Assembly (NCBI GenBank): GCA_047722935.1 | Contig: JBDNZS010000024.1 | Location: 1 to 42,181, forward strand | DNA length: 42,181 nt | From: Ethanoligenens sp047722935 | Lineage (GTDB): Bacteria; Bacillota; Clostridia; Oscillospirales; Ethanoligenentaceae | Direction: 5' to 3' | Shown here: piece after piece, positions 23,711 to 32,450 of the stretch | How the letters are laid out: the number at the start of each line of letters is the position of its first letter | Position numbering within the stretch: the first letter of the stretch is position 1 | Translations under genes and position numbers: made by a program | Notes under the pieces: model-generated | What the model saw: the letters and a program-made list of their open reading frames with translations, nothing else | What the model was told of the DNA's origin: nothing | The model's database searches: none

Positions 23711-25882
23711 ATGAATATCCGCAACGTGCGTCTGTATGTGCTATACGGCCTGATTATCGTCATCCTTGCCGGTTTTGTCTTCCGCTTGATGCGGTATCAG
23801 ATTACCGATGGGGCGTCCTTTCGCACGCAGTCGGAAAAGACCACGATTCAAAGCACGGAAATCGCCGCACCGCGCGGGGAAGTTTTGGATCGCTATGGAC
23901 GTGTGCTGGCTACCAATACGGTGGGATACTCCGTCACTCTGCAAAAAGCGGCATGGCCCTCTGCCAACCAGAACCAGAACATCCTGAAGATTACGGACAT
24001 TTTGGCACAGGACGGAGAGGCGTGGTTGGATACGCTGCCCATTGGTCAGGCAGAACCGTGGGCTTTTACCGCCAACAGTGATGCCCAGATCAAGACTCTG
24101 CGCAAATTTTTAGAGCAGACGGTAGACAACATCCCCACATCCACCAAGCTGAATAAAGTGACGCTGAACGAAAAACAAAAGGCGAAGTTTGATGCGGATG
24201 AAAAAGCGACTGCTCCTGAAATTATGGCCCGGCTGATCAAACGCTACAAGATTGCCGGCGGCTACACACCCGCACAGATCCGTACGATCGTTGGGGTGCG
24301 CTATCAGATGGAATCGGCGGGTTTTTCATACACCTATACATACACGTTTGCCAAAAATGTGAGCCTTAACACGGTCAACCGACTGTCGGAAAATGGCGGC
24401 GATATTCCAGGCGTCCTCATTACTCAGCAATACACCCGCAGCTACACAAGCGATACGTTCGCGCCGTTCATTATCGGCACGGTCAGCCCGATCTCGTCTG
24501 ATCAGTGGAATAATACGCAGGACCCTTCGGCCAGCTTGAAAAACAAAGGGTATTCCATGGATGATATGATCGGCAGCGGCGGCGTAGAGAGTAAAATGGA
24601 ACAATATCTGCGGGGCACCAATGGTACGCAGAATGTTTTGATCAACAAAGCCAAAGAAATCGTTGGCACCGAGACGGCGACAGCGGCCAAACCCGGCGAC
24701 AACGTGGTGCTTACGATTGACGCCAACTTGCAGCAGATTGTGCAGGATGAACTGCCGGTCGTCATCAACCAAGTGCGTGCCGCCTCCGGTGGCAGTACAC
24801 TCAATGGCGCGGATGCCGATGCGGGTGCTGCGGTGGTGCTGAACGTAAAAACCGGCGAGATCCTTGCCATGGCCAGCTACCCGACGTATACGCGCACACA
24901 ATACACGCAGAATTACGCTGCGCTGAGTCAGGACAGCAGCCATCCGCTCCTCAACCGCACGATTCAGGGTACCTATCGGCCAGGTTCTACCTATAAACCC
25001 GTGACAGCTATTGCCGGATTGATGTCCGGGGTGATTACACCTACCGAAACTGTCTATACACAGACATGGTGGACTAAATACGGCGCCCATTTTTATGACG
25101 ATACAACCAACTCCAGTAAAAACGTTGTCACAGCACTTGCAGCTTCCAGTAACTACTTCTTTTATACAGTGGCAGACCGCCTGTATATGTCCGGACAATT
25201 GGCTAAGCTCGAAAGCGCCGCCAAAGCACTTGGGCTTGGCCAAAAATCCGGCGTCGAGCTACCCGGTGAACTGTCCGGCGAGATTTCCGGTCCCGCCGAT
25301 ACCAAAGCCCGCGGCGGAATCTGGTATCCCGCTGACGCCGCACAGTCTGGAATTGGGCAGCTCAACAACCTGTACACGCCCCTCCAGCTGGCACAATACG
25401 TGGGCGCTATCGCAAACGGTGGCACCTATTACAAGGCGCATATTGTAAAAAGTGTGAAATCTTATGATAATCTGCAGACCATTGTTGACAACCAGCCCCA
25501 ACTCGTCAACTCGGACTTCAAGATTACGGATTCTGTCATCCAGATCGTCAAGCAGGGAATGCTACGCGTGACTGAGGGGAACGACGGTACGGCATCGAGT
25601 GTGTTCCAGAACTTTCCCGTCAAATTGGGTGGCAAAACCGGTACAGCGCAGACCAATAACAGGCAGAATTATAACGGTGTGTTCATCAGCTTCGCGCCGT
25701 TCGACAACCCGGAAATCGCCGTGGCCGTGGTGGTGGAAAAAGGCCATAACGGATTCCAAACCGCACCGGTCGCCCGCAGCGCCTATAACTATTATTTTGT
25801 GGGTGACCAGCAGTTCACGACGGATGCACTGCCGAGTGTGTCCTCCCCGCTTCCAGCGGCAGCCGGCTCCTTGTTACCGTGA
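23711..25882 (+). CDS. mrdA: class B penicillin-binding protein, PBP2/MrdA type transpeptidase
   Basis: Cross-links peptidoglycan during elongation. 723 residues: one N-terminal membrane helix (about 8-24), a class B dimerisation domain (PRGEVLDRYGRVLATN near residues 56-71 is its hallmark), and a transpeptidase domain. Active-site motifs are complete: S426-T-Y-K429 (nucleophile serine), S479-S-N481, and K642-T-G-T645. The pairing with mreBCD supports the MrdA (PBP2) assignment over the division PBP3; no PASTA domains are present. The start is ATG 23711, with GGAG 6 bases upstream. rodA, its usual partner, is not in the window. A terminator follows at 25993. Confidence 0.93.
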   Translation: MNIRNVRLYVLYGLIIVILAGFVFRLMRYQITDGASFRTQSEKTTIQSTEIAAPRGEVLDRYGRVLATNTVGYSVTLQKAAWPSANQNQNILKITDILAQDGEAWLDTLPIGQAEPWAFTANSDAQIKTLRKFLEQTVDNIPTSTKLNKVTLNEKQKAKFDADEKATAPEIMARLIKRYKIAGGYTPAQIRTIVGVRYQMESAGFSYTYTYTFAKNVSLNTVNRLSENGGDIPGVLITQQYTRSYTSDTFAPFIIGTVSPISSDQWNNTQDPSASLKNKGYSMDDMIGSGGVESKMEQYLRGTNGTQNVLINKAKEIVGTETATAAKPGDNVVLTIDANLQQIVQDELPVVINQVRAASGGSTLNGADADAGAAVVLNVKTGEILAMASYPTYTRTQYTQNYAALSQDSSHPLLNRTIQGTYRPGSTYKPVTAIAGLMSGVITPTETVYTQTWWTKYGAHFYDDTTNSSKNVVTALAASSNYFFYTVADRLYMSGQLAKLESAAKALGLGQKSGVELPGELSGEISGPADTKARGGIWYPADAAQSGIGQLNNLYTPLQLAQYVGAIANGGTYYKAHIVKSVKSYDNLQTIVDNQPQLVNSDFKITDSVIQIVKQGMLRVTEGNDGTASSVFQNFPVKLGGKTGTAQTNNRQNYNGVFISFAPFDNPEIAVAVVVEKGHNGFQTAPVARSAYNYYFVGDQQFTTDALPSVSSPLPAAAGSLLP

Positions 25883-25992
25883 TATTGACTGCGGGACTTG
25901 CAAGGCTTTTTTCAAGCTGCAGATAACGGATTTTGCAAAGCAACCCAGTGCAGAAACCAAATGCTGTCCACTTTGTATAAATGTATGAGCTT

Positions 25993-26016
25993 ACGCGGCT
26001 GCACCGCGTTTTTTTT
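25993..26016 (+). terminator. terminator of the mre/PBP2 operon
   Basis: ACGCGG (25993-25998), loop CTGCA, CCGCGT (26004-26009), then T8 (26009-26016). Confidence 0.85.
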
Positions 26017-26028
26017 ATCCACATTTCT

Positions 26029-26057
26029 TTGACTAAACGCCCTGCCTGTGATAGAAT
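26029..26057 (+). promoter_or_regulatory. minD promoter
   Basis: TTGACT (26029-26034), 17 bases, TAGAAT (26052-26057). The -10 region reads TGTGATAGAAT, as does the guaB promoter. Confidence 0.65.
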
Positions 26058-26132
26058 GATAAATGGCTTCGTTTGTCAACACCTGCAGGCTGAGGGGCCT
26101 GGTTGAAATATGATACGGTATAGGTAGAAACA

Positions 26133-26876
26133 ATGGGTAAGGTGATAGCGGTCACATCGGGAAAAGGCGGAACCGGTAAATCGACCCTTGCGGTTAATTG
26201 CGGCATGGCGCTTTCCCTTCTTAAAAATAGAGTGTTGCTGATTGACACCGATGCAGGTCTTCGTGCGCTGGATATCATGCTGGGCATATCCGACCGGGTG
26301 GTTTATGATCTCGCCGATATCCTAAGCGGACGGTGTGAACCGGCGAAGGCCATCGTCAAAACGCCATGGGGGCGGCTCTCCCTGCTGCCCGCGCCGGTGG
26401 TGGAGGACGAATGTGACTCTGCGGAAGCATTGTCTGAATTGTGCAAGCAGCTCAGGCAGTGCTTCGACTTCATCTTTCTGGATTCTCCGGCGGGTATGGG
26501 CAAGTGGGCGCGCGCAGCGGCAGCGGCGGCCGATCAGGCCATTCTGGTCGTCACCCCCGACCCCGTCTGCATTCGCGACGCGGATCGTATGGCAGGGCAT
26601 GTCCTTTCACGGCATGTGGATGATATCCGCTTAGTCATCAACCGCGTGCAGCCCAACATCCTGCGCAAAAAGCTGGATGGCGGCTTGGATGTTATCATCG
26701 ACGCGGCGTCTGTGCAGCTTATCGGCATCGTGCCGGAAGACAGACAGATTTCCTTAGCTGCCTATGACGGAAAACCTGTGGTACAGACGCTGCATACGCG
26801 CGGCGGCGCCGCAGAAGCGTACTGCAATATCGCGCGCCGACTGTGTGGCGAAGATGTCCCGCTGATGGATATCTGA
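26133..26876 (+). CDS. minD: MinD-family ATPase lacking the C-terminal membrane-targeting helix
   Basis: Deviant-Walker ATPase that positions the division site. 247 residues: KGGTGKST at 11-18 (the signature Lys at 11 is present), LLIDTDAGLRALDIMLGI (MinD signature, with D38/D40 of switch I), a D-S-P-A-G switch II and VTPDPVCIRDADR. The body ends NIARRLCGEDVPLMDI, where typical MinD proteins carry another 12-20 residues forming an amphipathic membrane-targeting helix; here a TGA follows directly and no frame downstream restores one. No minC or minE is beside it. Start ATG 26133; its ribosome site is weak. mgsA follows after 82 bases, an order (min genes then mgsA) often seen in Clostridia. 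Confidence 0.88.
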   Translation: MGKVIAVTSGKGGTGKSTLAVNCGMALSLLKNRVLLIDTDAGLRALDIMLGISDRVVYDLADILSGRCEPAKAIVKTPWGRLSLLPAPVVEDECDSAEALSELCKQLRQCFDFIFLDSPAGMGKWARAAAAAADQAILVVTPDPVCIRDADRMAGHVLSRHVDDIRLVINRVQPNILRKKLDGGLDVIIDAASVQLIGIVPEDRQISLAAYDGKPVVQTLHTRGGAAEAYCNIARRLCGEDVPLMDI

Positions 26877-26958
26877 ACCACGAACCCTTTGCAAGCCGGA
26901 CAATCGGCCCAACCGCCCTTCCATTCCCGGCATGTACAAACACATGGAGGTTTGCACT

Positions 26959-27366
26959 ATGAACATCGCCCTAATCGCACATGACGCTAAAAAGGAACTG
27001 ATGGTGCAGTTCTGCATCGCTTATTGCGGTATTCTCAGCCGGCACACCATTTGCGCGACTGGTACCACCGGCAAACTGGTTGCAGATGCGACCGGTCTTG
27101 ACATACAGCGCTTTTTAGGCGGCAGCCAAGGCGGCGACCAGCAGATTTCTGCCCGCATCGCCTGCAACGAAATAGACCTGCTGCTCTTTTTCCGCGACCC
27201 GCTCACACCCAAGCCCACCGAGCCGAAAGAAATGAGTATGCTGCGTCTCTGCGACGTGCATAACATCCCGTTGGCCACCAATATCGCCACTGCGGAAGTA
27301 TTGGTGCGTGCGCTCGACCGGGGTGATTTTGACTGGCGCGATATTGTGAACCCCAAAAGCAAATAG
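26959..27366 (+). CDS. mgsA: methylglyoxal synthase
   Basis: Converts dihydroxyacetone phosphate to methylglyoxal and phosphate, a bypass of lower glycolysis when phosphate is scarce. 135 residues. Motifs: IALIAHDAKKE at the start (with H8), ATGTTGKL (phosphate binding), GGDQQISARI with the catalytic Asp (D60 here), LLLFFRDPL and DVHNIPLATN with H101. The normal GPLGGDQQ reads GSQGGDQQ here, a conservative change outside the catalytic residue. ATG 26959 has GGAGG at proper distance. It lies behind minD on the same strand and probably shares its promoter. Confidence 0.95.
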   Translation: MNIALIAHDAKKELMVQFCIAYCGILSRHTICATGTTGKLVADATGLDIQRFLGGSQGGDQQISARIACNEIDLLLFFRDPLTPKPTEPKEMSMLRLCDVHNIPLATNIATAEVLVRALDRGDFDWRDIVNPKSK

Positions 27367-27396
27367 CATGATCTGCAAGGCGGGCGTTGTGCCCAG

Positions 27397-27425
27397 CCCC
27401 GCTCGGGAACGCTCCCGGGACGGGG
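27397..27425 (+). terminator. terminator-like hairpin after mgsA
   Basis: CCCCG (27397-27401) with CGGGG (27421-27425), and inner CGGGA/TCCCG around the loop ACGC, followed by a T-rich but interrupted run (GTTGTTCTGTT). It separates mgsA from hisS. No T-box motif typical of synthetase leaders was found in the 177-base gap. Confidence 0.55.
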
Positions 27426-27543
27426 CGTTGTTCTGTTCAATGCAGAAACGCGGCAATCCGGCTCGTCTTGCTTTGTTGATATCCCACAAATGTGCCTCTT
27501 GCAGGCTGCCCATTGCACACAAACCGGATAAAAGGAGAACACG

Positions 27544-28833
27544 ATGGCTAATCTTTTGCACGCGCCGCGCGGCACACTTGATGTGACGCCGGATCAAACT
27601 TACAAATGGCGGCATGTAGAGCAGACGGCCCGCAGCGTTGCCGCCCGGTTCGGGTTTGAGGAAATCCGTTTCCCCACCTTTGAATACACGGAACTGTTTG
27701 CGCGCGGCGTGGGAGACACCACAGACGTGGTGCAAAAGGAAATGTACACATTTGAGGACCGCGGCGGACGCAGTATCACCTTGCGCCCGGAGGGCACGGC
27801 TTCCACTGTGCGCGCTCTGCTGCAAAACGGTATGGCGGGCGGACCGCTGCCGCTGAAATTGTTTTATCTGATCTCCTGTTTTCGAGGCGAACGCCCACAG
27901 GCAGGCAGATTACGGGAATTTCACCAATTTGGCGCGGAGTTGTTTGGTGCGGCAGGCGCGGCGGCGGATGTGGAACTGATCGAACTGGCAGGTTCCATCC
28001 TGGAAACGCTGGGCGTCACCGGTCTGCGGTTGGAACTGAACTCGATAGGCTGTCCGGAATGCCGCAAACAATACCACGCCGCCTTGCGGGACTATTTTCA
28101 GGCACGCGAATCCGAACTTTGTGAGGATTGCAAGGGCCGTCTGGAGCGCAACCCCATGCGTATCTTGGATTGCAAGGTGCCAGCCTGCAAAGAGATTGCC
28201 AAAGACGCGCCGCTGGTGCTTGACTATCTCTGCGAGGACTGTAAAGCGCATTTCGAGGAGGTCAAGGCACGGCTTGACGATGCGGGGCAGGCGTTTGTCA
28301 TCAATCCGCGCACGGTGCGCGGGCTGGATTATTATACCCGCACGGTCTTCGAGTTCGTGGATGAAGCACAAGGGCTGACAGTCTGCGGCGGCGGGCGGTA
28401 CGACGGATTGGTTTCCCAGCTCGGGGGACCGTCACTGCCGGGACTGGGCTTTGGTATGGGACTGGAGCGGCTGCTTATCCTAATGGAAGCGCAAGGCTGC
28501 ACGTTTCCGTCCGCACCAAGAGGGCTGGTATACATTGCGCCGCTGGGGGCGCAGGCATCCCTGAAAGCGGCGGCGCTCACCCGCACACTGCGGGAGGCAG
28601 GCATTGCCGCCGAGACTGATCTGGTCGCCCGCAGCGTTAAGGCGCAGATGAAATATGCGGACAAGCAGGGCTTTGCCTATTCCGTTGTCATTGGGGATGC
28701 GGAGTTGGAAAAAGGCGAAGCGACACTCAAGTCCATGCGGGGGGACGGTGCGCAGGTCGTGCCGCTCACGCCGGACGCATTCCGCACTGCCGTGTGCGCG
28801 GCCACGGTGCAAACTAAACAGGAAGAAGGCTGA
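27544..28833 (+). CDS. hisS: histidyl-tRNA synthetase
   Basis: Class II synthetase charging tRNA-His. 429 residues: motif 1 region around RFGFEEIRFPTFEYTELFARG, motif 2 SCFRGERPQAGRLREFHQFGAE, the His-specific motifs RGLDYYTRTVFEF and GGGRYDGL, motif 3 LGFGMGLERLLIL, and the C-terminal anticodon-binding domain (YIAPLGAQ, AEKQ-like KYADKQGFAYSVVIGD). ATG 27544 has AAAAGGAG ahead. aspS begins 3 bases after its stop codon, so they are coupled. Confidence 0.98.
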   Translation: MANLLHAPRGTLDVTPDQTYKWRHVEQTARSVAARFGFEEIRFPTFEYTELFARGVGDTTDVVQKEMYTFEDRGGRSITLRPEGTASTVRALLQNGMAGGPLPLKLFYLISCFRGERPQAGRLREFHQFGAELFGAAGAAADVELIELAGSILETLGVTGLRLELNSIGCPECRKQYHAALRDYFQARESELCEDCKGRLERNPMRILDCKVPACKEIAKDAPLVLDYLCEDCKAHFEEVKARLDDAGQAFVINPRTVRGLDYYTRTVFEFVDEAQGLTVCGGGRYDGLVSQLGGPSLPGLGFGMGLERLLILMEAQGCTFPSAPRGLVYIAPLGAQASLKAAALTRTLREAGIAAETDLVARSVKAQMKYADKQGFAYSVVIGDAELEKGEATLKSMRGDGAQVVPLTPDAFRTAVCAATVQTKQEEG

Positions 28834-28836
28834 CCC

Positions 28837-30621
28837 ATGGCGGATACCATGCAGGGACTGAAACGAACGGATTATTGCGCGGCATTTACGGAAAACGATG
28901 TGGGGAGAGAAGTCGTCGTCTGCGGCTGGGCCGCCAAACGGCGCGACCTCGGTGCATTGCTTTTTATTGATTTGCGCGACCGCAGCGGCATCTTGCAGCT
29001 GGCGTTTGGCGACCAGACCGCCCGTGCTGTTCTGGAAAAGGCGCAGACGGTGCGCAATGAATATGTGCTGGCTATCAAGGGGACTATTCGCCTGCGCGAA
29101 ACACCCAATGACAAGCTGCCAACCGGGAAGATTGAAGTGGCGGTATCGGAACTGCGTATTCTTGCCAAGGCCGACACCCCGCCGTTTGAAGTGGCGGACG
29201 GCGGCGCGGTCAAAGAGGAGATGCAGCTGCGCTATCGGTATCTGGATCTGAGGCGGGCGGAGATGCAGCGAAACCTGTTAATGCGCCACCGCATCGTCAA
29301 GTCTGCACACGATTATTTCGACCGCAACGGATTTATCGAGATCGAAACGCCCAACCTTATCAAAAGCACACCGGAGGGCGCGCGTGACTATCTGGTGCCC
29401 AGCCGTCTGCACGCAGGCAAATTTTATGCCCTGCCGCAGTCGCCGCAGCTCTATAAGCAGATTCTGATGTTGTCGGGCTTTGACCGCTACATGCAGATTG
29501 CGCGCTGCTTCCGCGATGAAGACCTGCGCGCTGACCGTCAGCCTGAATTTACCCAAATTGATTTGGAAATGTCGTTCGTGGACGAGGATGATATCATGAC
29601 CATCAATGAGGGATATGTCCGGCAGGTGTTCCAAGAGGTGCTTGGCAAAGAGGTGCCCACACCGTTCCAACGGATGCCCTATGATGAAGCAATGGCGCGT
29701 TTTGGCAGCGACAAGCCGGATGTGCGCTTCGGCATGGAGCTCCACGACCTGTCCGAGATCGTGAAAGGCTGCGGCTTCGGCGTGTTTGAGGGTGCACTGC
29801 AAGGCGGCAGCGTGCGTGCCATCACGGTGGATGGCGGCGCGGACAGCTTGTCCCGCAAGGAGCTTGACAAGCTTGCCGCATTCGTCAAGGATTATGGCGC
29901 CAAGGGGCTGGCATGGCTCAAGTTGGGCGATACAATGAACGCATCCTTTGCCAAATTCGTTTCAGAAGACATGCTGGTTGCCATCTCGGCGGCGGCAGAC
30001 GCGAAACCCGGCGACGCGGTACTGATTGTGGCGGATACCAACTCCACGGTGGCCTGCACGGCACTCGGTGCGCTGCGTCTGCACCTTGCCGTCAAATTCG
30101 GCCTGATTCCCAAAGACACCTTTGCTTTTCTGTGGGTGACCGATTTCCCGCTGTTCGAGTACAGCGAGGAGGAGGGACGGTATATGGCAATGCATCACCC
30201 GTTCACCGCCCCGGCGGAGGAGAGCCTTGCCAAGCTGGAGACCGACCCCGGCGCCTGTTACGCCCGCGCCTACGACATGGTGCTCAACGGCGTGGAAGTG
30301 GGCGGCGGCTCCATCCGCATCAACGACCCGGATTTGCAGAAACGGATGTTCCGGGCGCTCGGTCTTTCGGACGATGTGGTCAAACAGCGGTTTGGCTTTC
30401 TTACCGAAGCATTCCGGTACGGTGCGCCGCCGCACGGCGGAATGGCCTATGGCCTTGACCGGTTGGCTATGCTTATGCTCGGCTGTGATTCTATCAAGCA
30501 GGTCATTGCATTTCCCAAAGTGCAGAATGCCTCCGAGTTGATGGCAGGCAGCCCCGATGCGGTGGAGGAAAAGCAGCTGCGTGAGCTGCACCTTTCTGTT
30601 TCTCCGGCAAAAGATATTTAA
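28837..30621 (+). CDS. aspS: aspartyl-tRNA synthetase
   Basis: Class II synthetase of the bacterial type. 594 residues: N-terminal OB anticodon-binding domain (VCGWAAKRRDLGALLFIDLRDRSGILQL), catalytic domain with motif 1 (IVKSAHDYFDRNGFIEIETPNL), motif 2 (RCFRDEDLRADRQPEFTQID), the bacterial GAD insertion (about 290-420) and motif 3 (PHGGMAYGLDRLAMLMLG). Whether it is discriminating or also charges tRNA-Asn cannot be decided here. It is preceded by hisS with a 3-base gap and followed by a fresh promoter for the ABC cassette. Confidence 0.98.
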   Translation: MADTMQGLKRTDYCAAFTENDVGREVVVCGWAAKRRDLGALLFIDLRDRSGILQLAFGDQTARAVLEKAQTVRNEYVLAIKGTIRLRETPNDKLPTGKIEVAVSELRILAKADTPPFEVADGGAVKEEMQLRYRYLDLRRAEMQRNLLMRHRIVKSAHDYFDRNGFIEIETPNLIKSTPEGARDYLVPSRLHAGKFYALPQSPQLYKQILMLSGFDRYMQIARCFRDEDLRADRQPEFTQIDLEMSFVDEDDIMTINEGYVRQVFQEVLGKEVPTPFQRMPYDEAMARFGSDKPDVRFGMELHDLSEIVKGCGFGVFEGALQGGSVRAITVDGGADSLSRKELDKLAAFVKDYGAKGLAWLKLGDTMNASFAKFVSEDMLVAISAAADAKPGDAVLIVADTNSTVACTALGALRLHLAVKFGLIPKDTFAFLWVTDFPLFEYSEEEGRYMAMHHPFTAPAEESLAKLETDPGACYARAYDMVLNGVEVGGGSIRINDPDLQKRMFRALGLSDDVVKQRFGFLTEAFRYGAPPHGGMAYGLDRLAMLMLGCDSIKQVIAFPKVQNASELMAGSPDAVEEKQLRELHLSVSPAKDI

Positions 30622-30634
30622 AGACTATTCACAC

Positions 30635-30662
30635 TTTACTGATTGGTCTATGATAATATAAA
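30635..30662 (+). promoter_or_regulatory. promoter of the ABC transporter operon
   Basis: TTTACT (30635-30640), 16 bases, TATAAA (30657-30662), about 55 bases before the ATPase start. Confidence 0.5.
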
Positions 30663-30717
30663 AAGTATGGGCCCGGGCAGGGCAGTACCGGAACAAAAAT
30701 CGGGAGGGATCTTTCCA

Positions 30718-31734
30718 ATGATTGAAGTCAGCCACCTCACCAAGCGGTATGGTGAAAAATATGCCGTGCGTGACATCAGCTTCGATGTCAAGGACGGTGA
30801 GATTCTCGGCTTCCTTGGTCCCAATGGGGCAGGCAAATCCACCACGATGAACATTCTCACCGGTTACCTTTCTTCTAATGAGGGTACGGTGAAGATTGAC
30901 GGTGTGGACGTACTGGAACAACCACTCAAAGCCAAGAAGAACATCGGCTATCTGCCGGAACAGCCGCCGCTTTACCCCGATATGACTGTAGATGAATACT
31001 TAACGTTCGTTTTCGGGCTCAAGCAGTGTAAGCTGGGGCGGGAGGCGCACCTCGCGGAGATCTGCGGATTGGTGCGTATCCAGAACGTGCGGGGGCGGCT
31101 CATCCGTAACCTCTCCAAAGGATATAAACAGCGTGTGGGCATCGCGCAGGCGCTCATCGGAAATCCCGATGTGCTGATTCTCGATGAACCCACTGTGGGA
31201 CTTGACCCCAAACAGATTATTGAGATCCGCACACTGATCAAACATCTCAGCCGGAAGCACACGGTCATTCTCAGTTCTCACATCCTGCCCGAAGTGCAGA
31301 GCGTGTGCGAGCGTATCGTCATTATCAATGAGGGACGCATCGTTGCAGACGATACCACCGCCAATCTCTCCAGCCAAATCTCCACCGACCACAGGCTGAT
31401 TGCACGCATCGCGGGACCGGAAAACGAGGTGCGCGACGCACTCTCCGAACTGACGGGCGTGCGCAAATGCGTTTCTCTGGGCGAGCATGAAGCGGACAGC
31501 CTGGACTGGCAGATCGAATGTGACGCGGGGCAGGATATCCGGCGCGCGCTGTTTTCCGTGCTTTCAGCTAAAGAGTGGCCGCTGCTCGCGCTCGATACCG
31601 GCGAACTGACGCTGGAAGACATCTTCCTGCGGCTGACCACCGACAGCGCCGTGCTGCCGGCGAAGAGAACTGCCGCAGACAACACGGCAGAGGAAACAGC
31701 GCCTGAACAGCAAGGGGAGGATGACAACGCATGA
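30718..31734 (+). CDS. ABC transporter ATP-binding protein (GldA-like)
   Basis: 338 residues. Nucleotide-binding domain at about 1-230: Walker A GPNGAGKST (near residue 36), signature LSKGYKQRVGIAQAL (LSKGY in place of LSGGQ, common in the DrrA/GldA group), Walker B VLILDEPTVGLDP and the switch His in ILSSHILPEVQ. A C-terminal extension (230-338) contains a regulatory-type fold, then a low-complexity Glu/Ala tail. ATG 30718 has CGGGAGGG ahead. Its stop overlaps the permease start by 4 bases. Genes in this order (A, F, G-like) form the exporter class known from Gld proteins of gliding Bacteroidetes, but substrates in Clostridia are unknown. Confidence 0.92.
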   Translation: MIEVSHLTKRYGEKYAVRDISFDVKDGEILGFLGPNGAGKSTTMNILTGYLSSNEGTVKIDGVDVLEQPLKAKKNIGYLPEQPPLYPDMTVDEYLTFVFGLKQCKLGREAHLAEICGLVRIQNVRGRLIRNLSKGYKQRVGIAQALIGNPDVLILDEPTVGLDPKQIIEIRTLIKHLSRKHTVILSSHILPEVQSVCERIVIINEGRIVADDTTANLSSQISTDHRLIARIAGPENEVRDALSELTGVRKCVSLGEHEADSLDWQIECDAGQDIRRALFSVLSAKEWPLLALDTGELTLEDIFLRLTTDSAVLPAKRTAADNTAEETAPEQQGEDDNA

Positions 31735-32435
31735 GTGCGATTTTTAAACGCGAGCTGCATACCTATTTCACCACGGCGTCTGGCTATGTGTTCCTTGCCG
31801 TGTTTTACGCGCTTTCCGGGTTCTTTTTATTTTCGGTCAATCTGGCGGGCAGCACCACCGATCTCGGCGGGCTGTTTTCCACATTGCTGCTCGTGTGGGT
31901 CTTTCTGATTCCCATCCTGACCATGCGTCTGCTCAGTGAGGAACGTCGGCAAAAGACGGATCAGCTGCTGCTCACCGCGCCGGTGCGGCTGTTCGATATC
32001 GTGTTCGGCAAATTTCTCGCCGCGCTTACCATTTTTGGCGCGGGTATCGGCATTGTGGTCATTTACGCACTGGTGCTGGCCGGGCTTGGAAGAGTAGATT
32101 TTTGGGCGACGGTGGGCAGTTTCATCGGCATCATTCTGCTCGGTGCGGCGCTCATTTCGATCGGCCTGTTTATTTCCAGCCTGACTGAAAATCAAGTGGT
32201 CTCCGCTGTGGCCAGTATCTTTATCATGCTCATCCTGTATTTGATTGACAGCATTTCTTCAGCGGTCAACAATGCGGTTGTGTCGGCCATTGTGACGAAC
32301 ATCTCGATCTTTTCACGGTTCAAGAATTTTTCGCTGGGTGTTTTTAACCTTGGCGATACCGTTTTTTATATCAGCGTGGCGGCTCTTTTCCTGTTTCTGA
32401 CCGTCCGGCTGCTTGAAAAAAGAAGATGGGCGTAA
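31731..32435 (+). CDS. ABC-2 type permease (GldF-like)
   Basis: 234 residues with six membrane helices (about 16-36, 54-76, 97-122, 130-150, 158-185 and 213-230), the ABC-2 layout. It opens with AIFKRELHTYFTTASGYVF and contains the family stretch TMRLLSEERRQKTDQLLLTAPV, a cytoplasmic loop that contacts the ATPase. Start overlaps the ATPase stop (ATGA). The GldG-like gene begins 15 bases after it with AAGGAGGG. Confidence 0.92.
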   Translation: MSAIFKRELHTYFTTASGYVFLAVFYALSGFFLFSVNLAGSTTDLGGLFSTLLLVWVFLIPILTMRLLSEERRQKTDQLLLTAPVRLFDIVFGKFLAALTIFGAGIGIVVIYALVLAGLGRVDFWATVGSFIGIILLGAALISIGLFISSLTENQVVSAVASIFIMLILYLIDSISSAVNNAVVSAIVTNISIFSRFKNFSLGVFNLGDTVFYISVAALFLFLTVRLLEKRRWA

Positions 32436-32450
32436 GGAGGGTACAGAGAA

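Noticed and set aside
24326..25243. 305-codon minus-strand frame opposite the PBP2 gene
   Set aside because: Antisense to the conserved transpeptidase domain, with no family features.
26877..26958. minE or a MinD tail restored by frameshift
   Set aside because: All frames in this gap lack an amphipathic helix or MinE-like text, and the mgsA ribosome site lies within it.
27367..27543. T-box riboswitch before hisS
   Set aside because: Neither the conserved T-box sequence nor a specifier stem can be found, and the gap is short.
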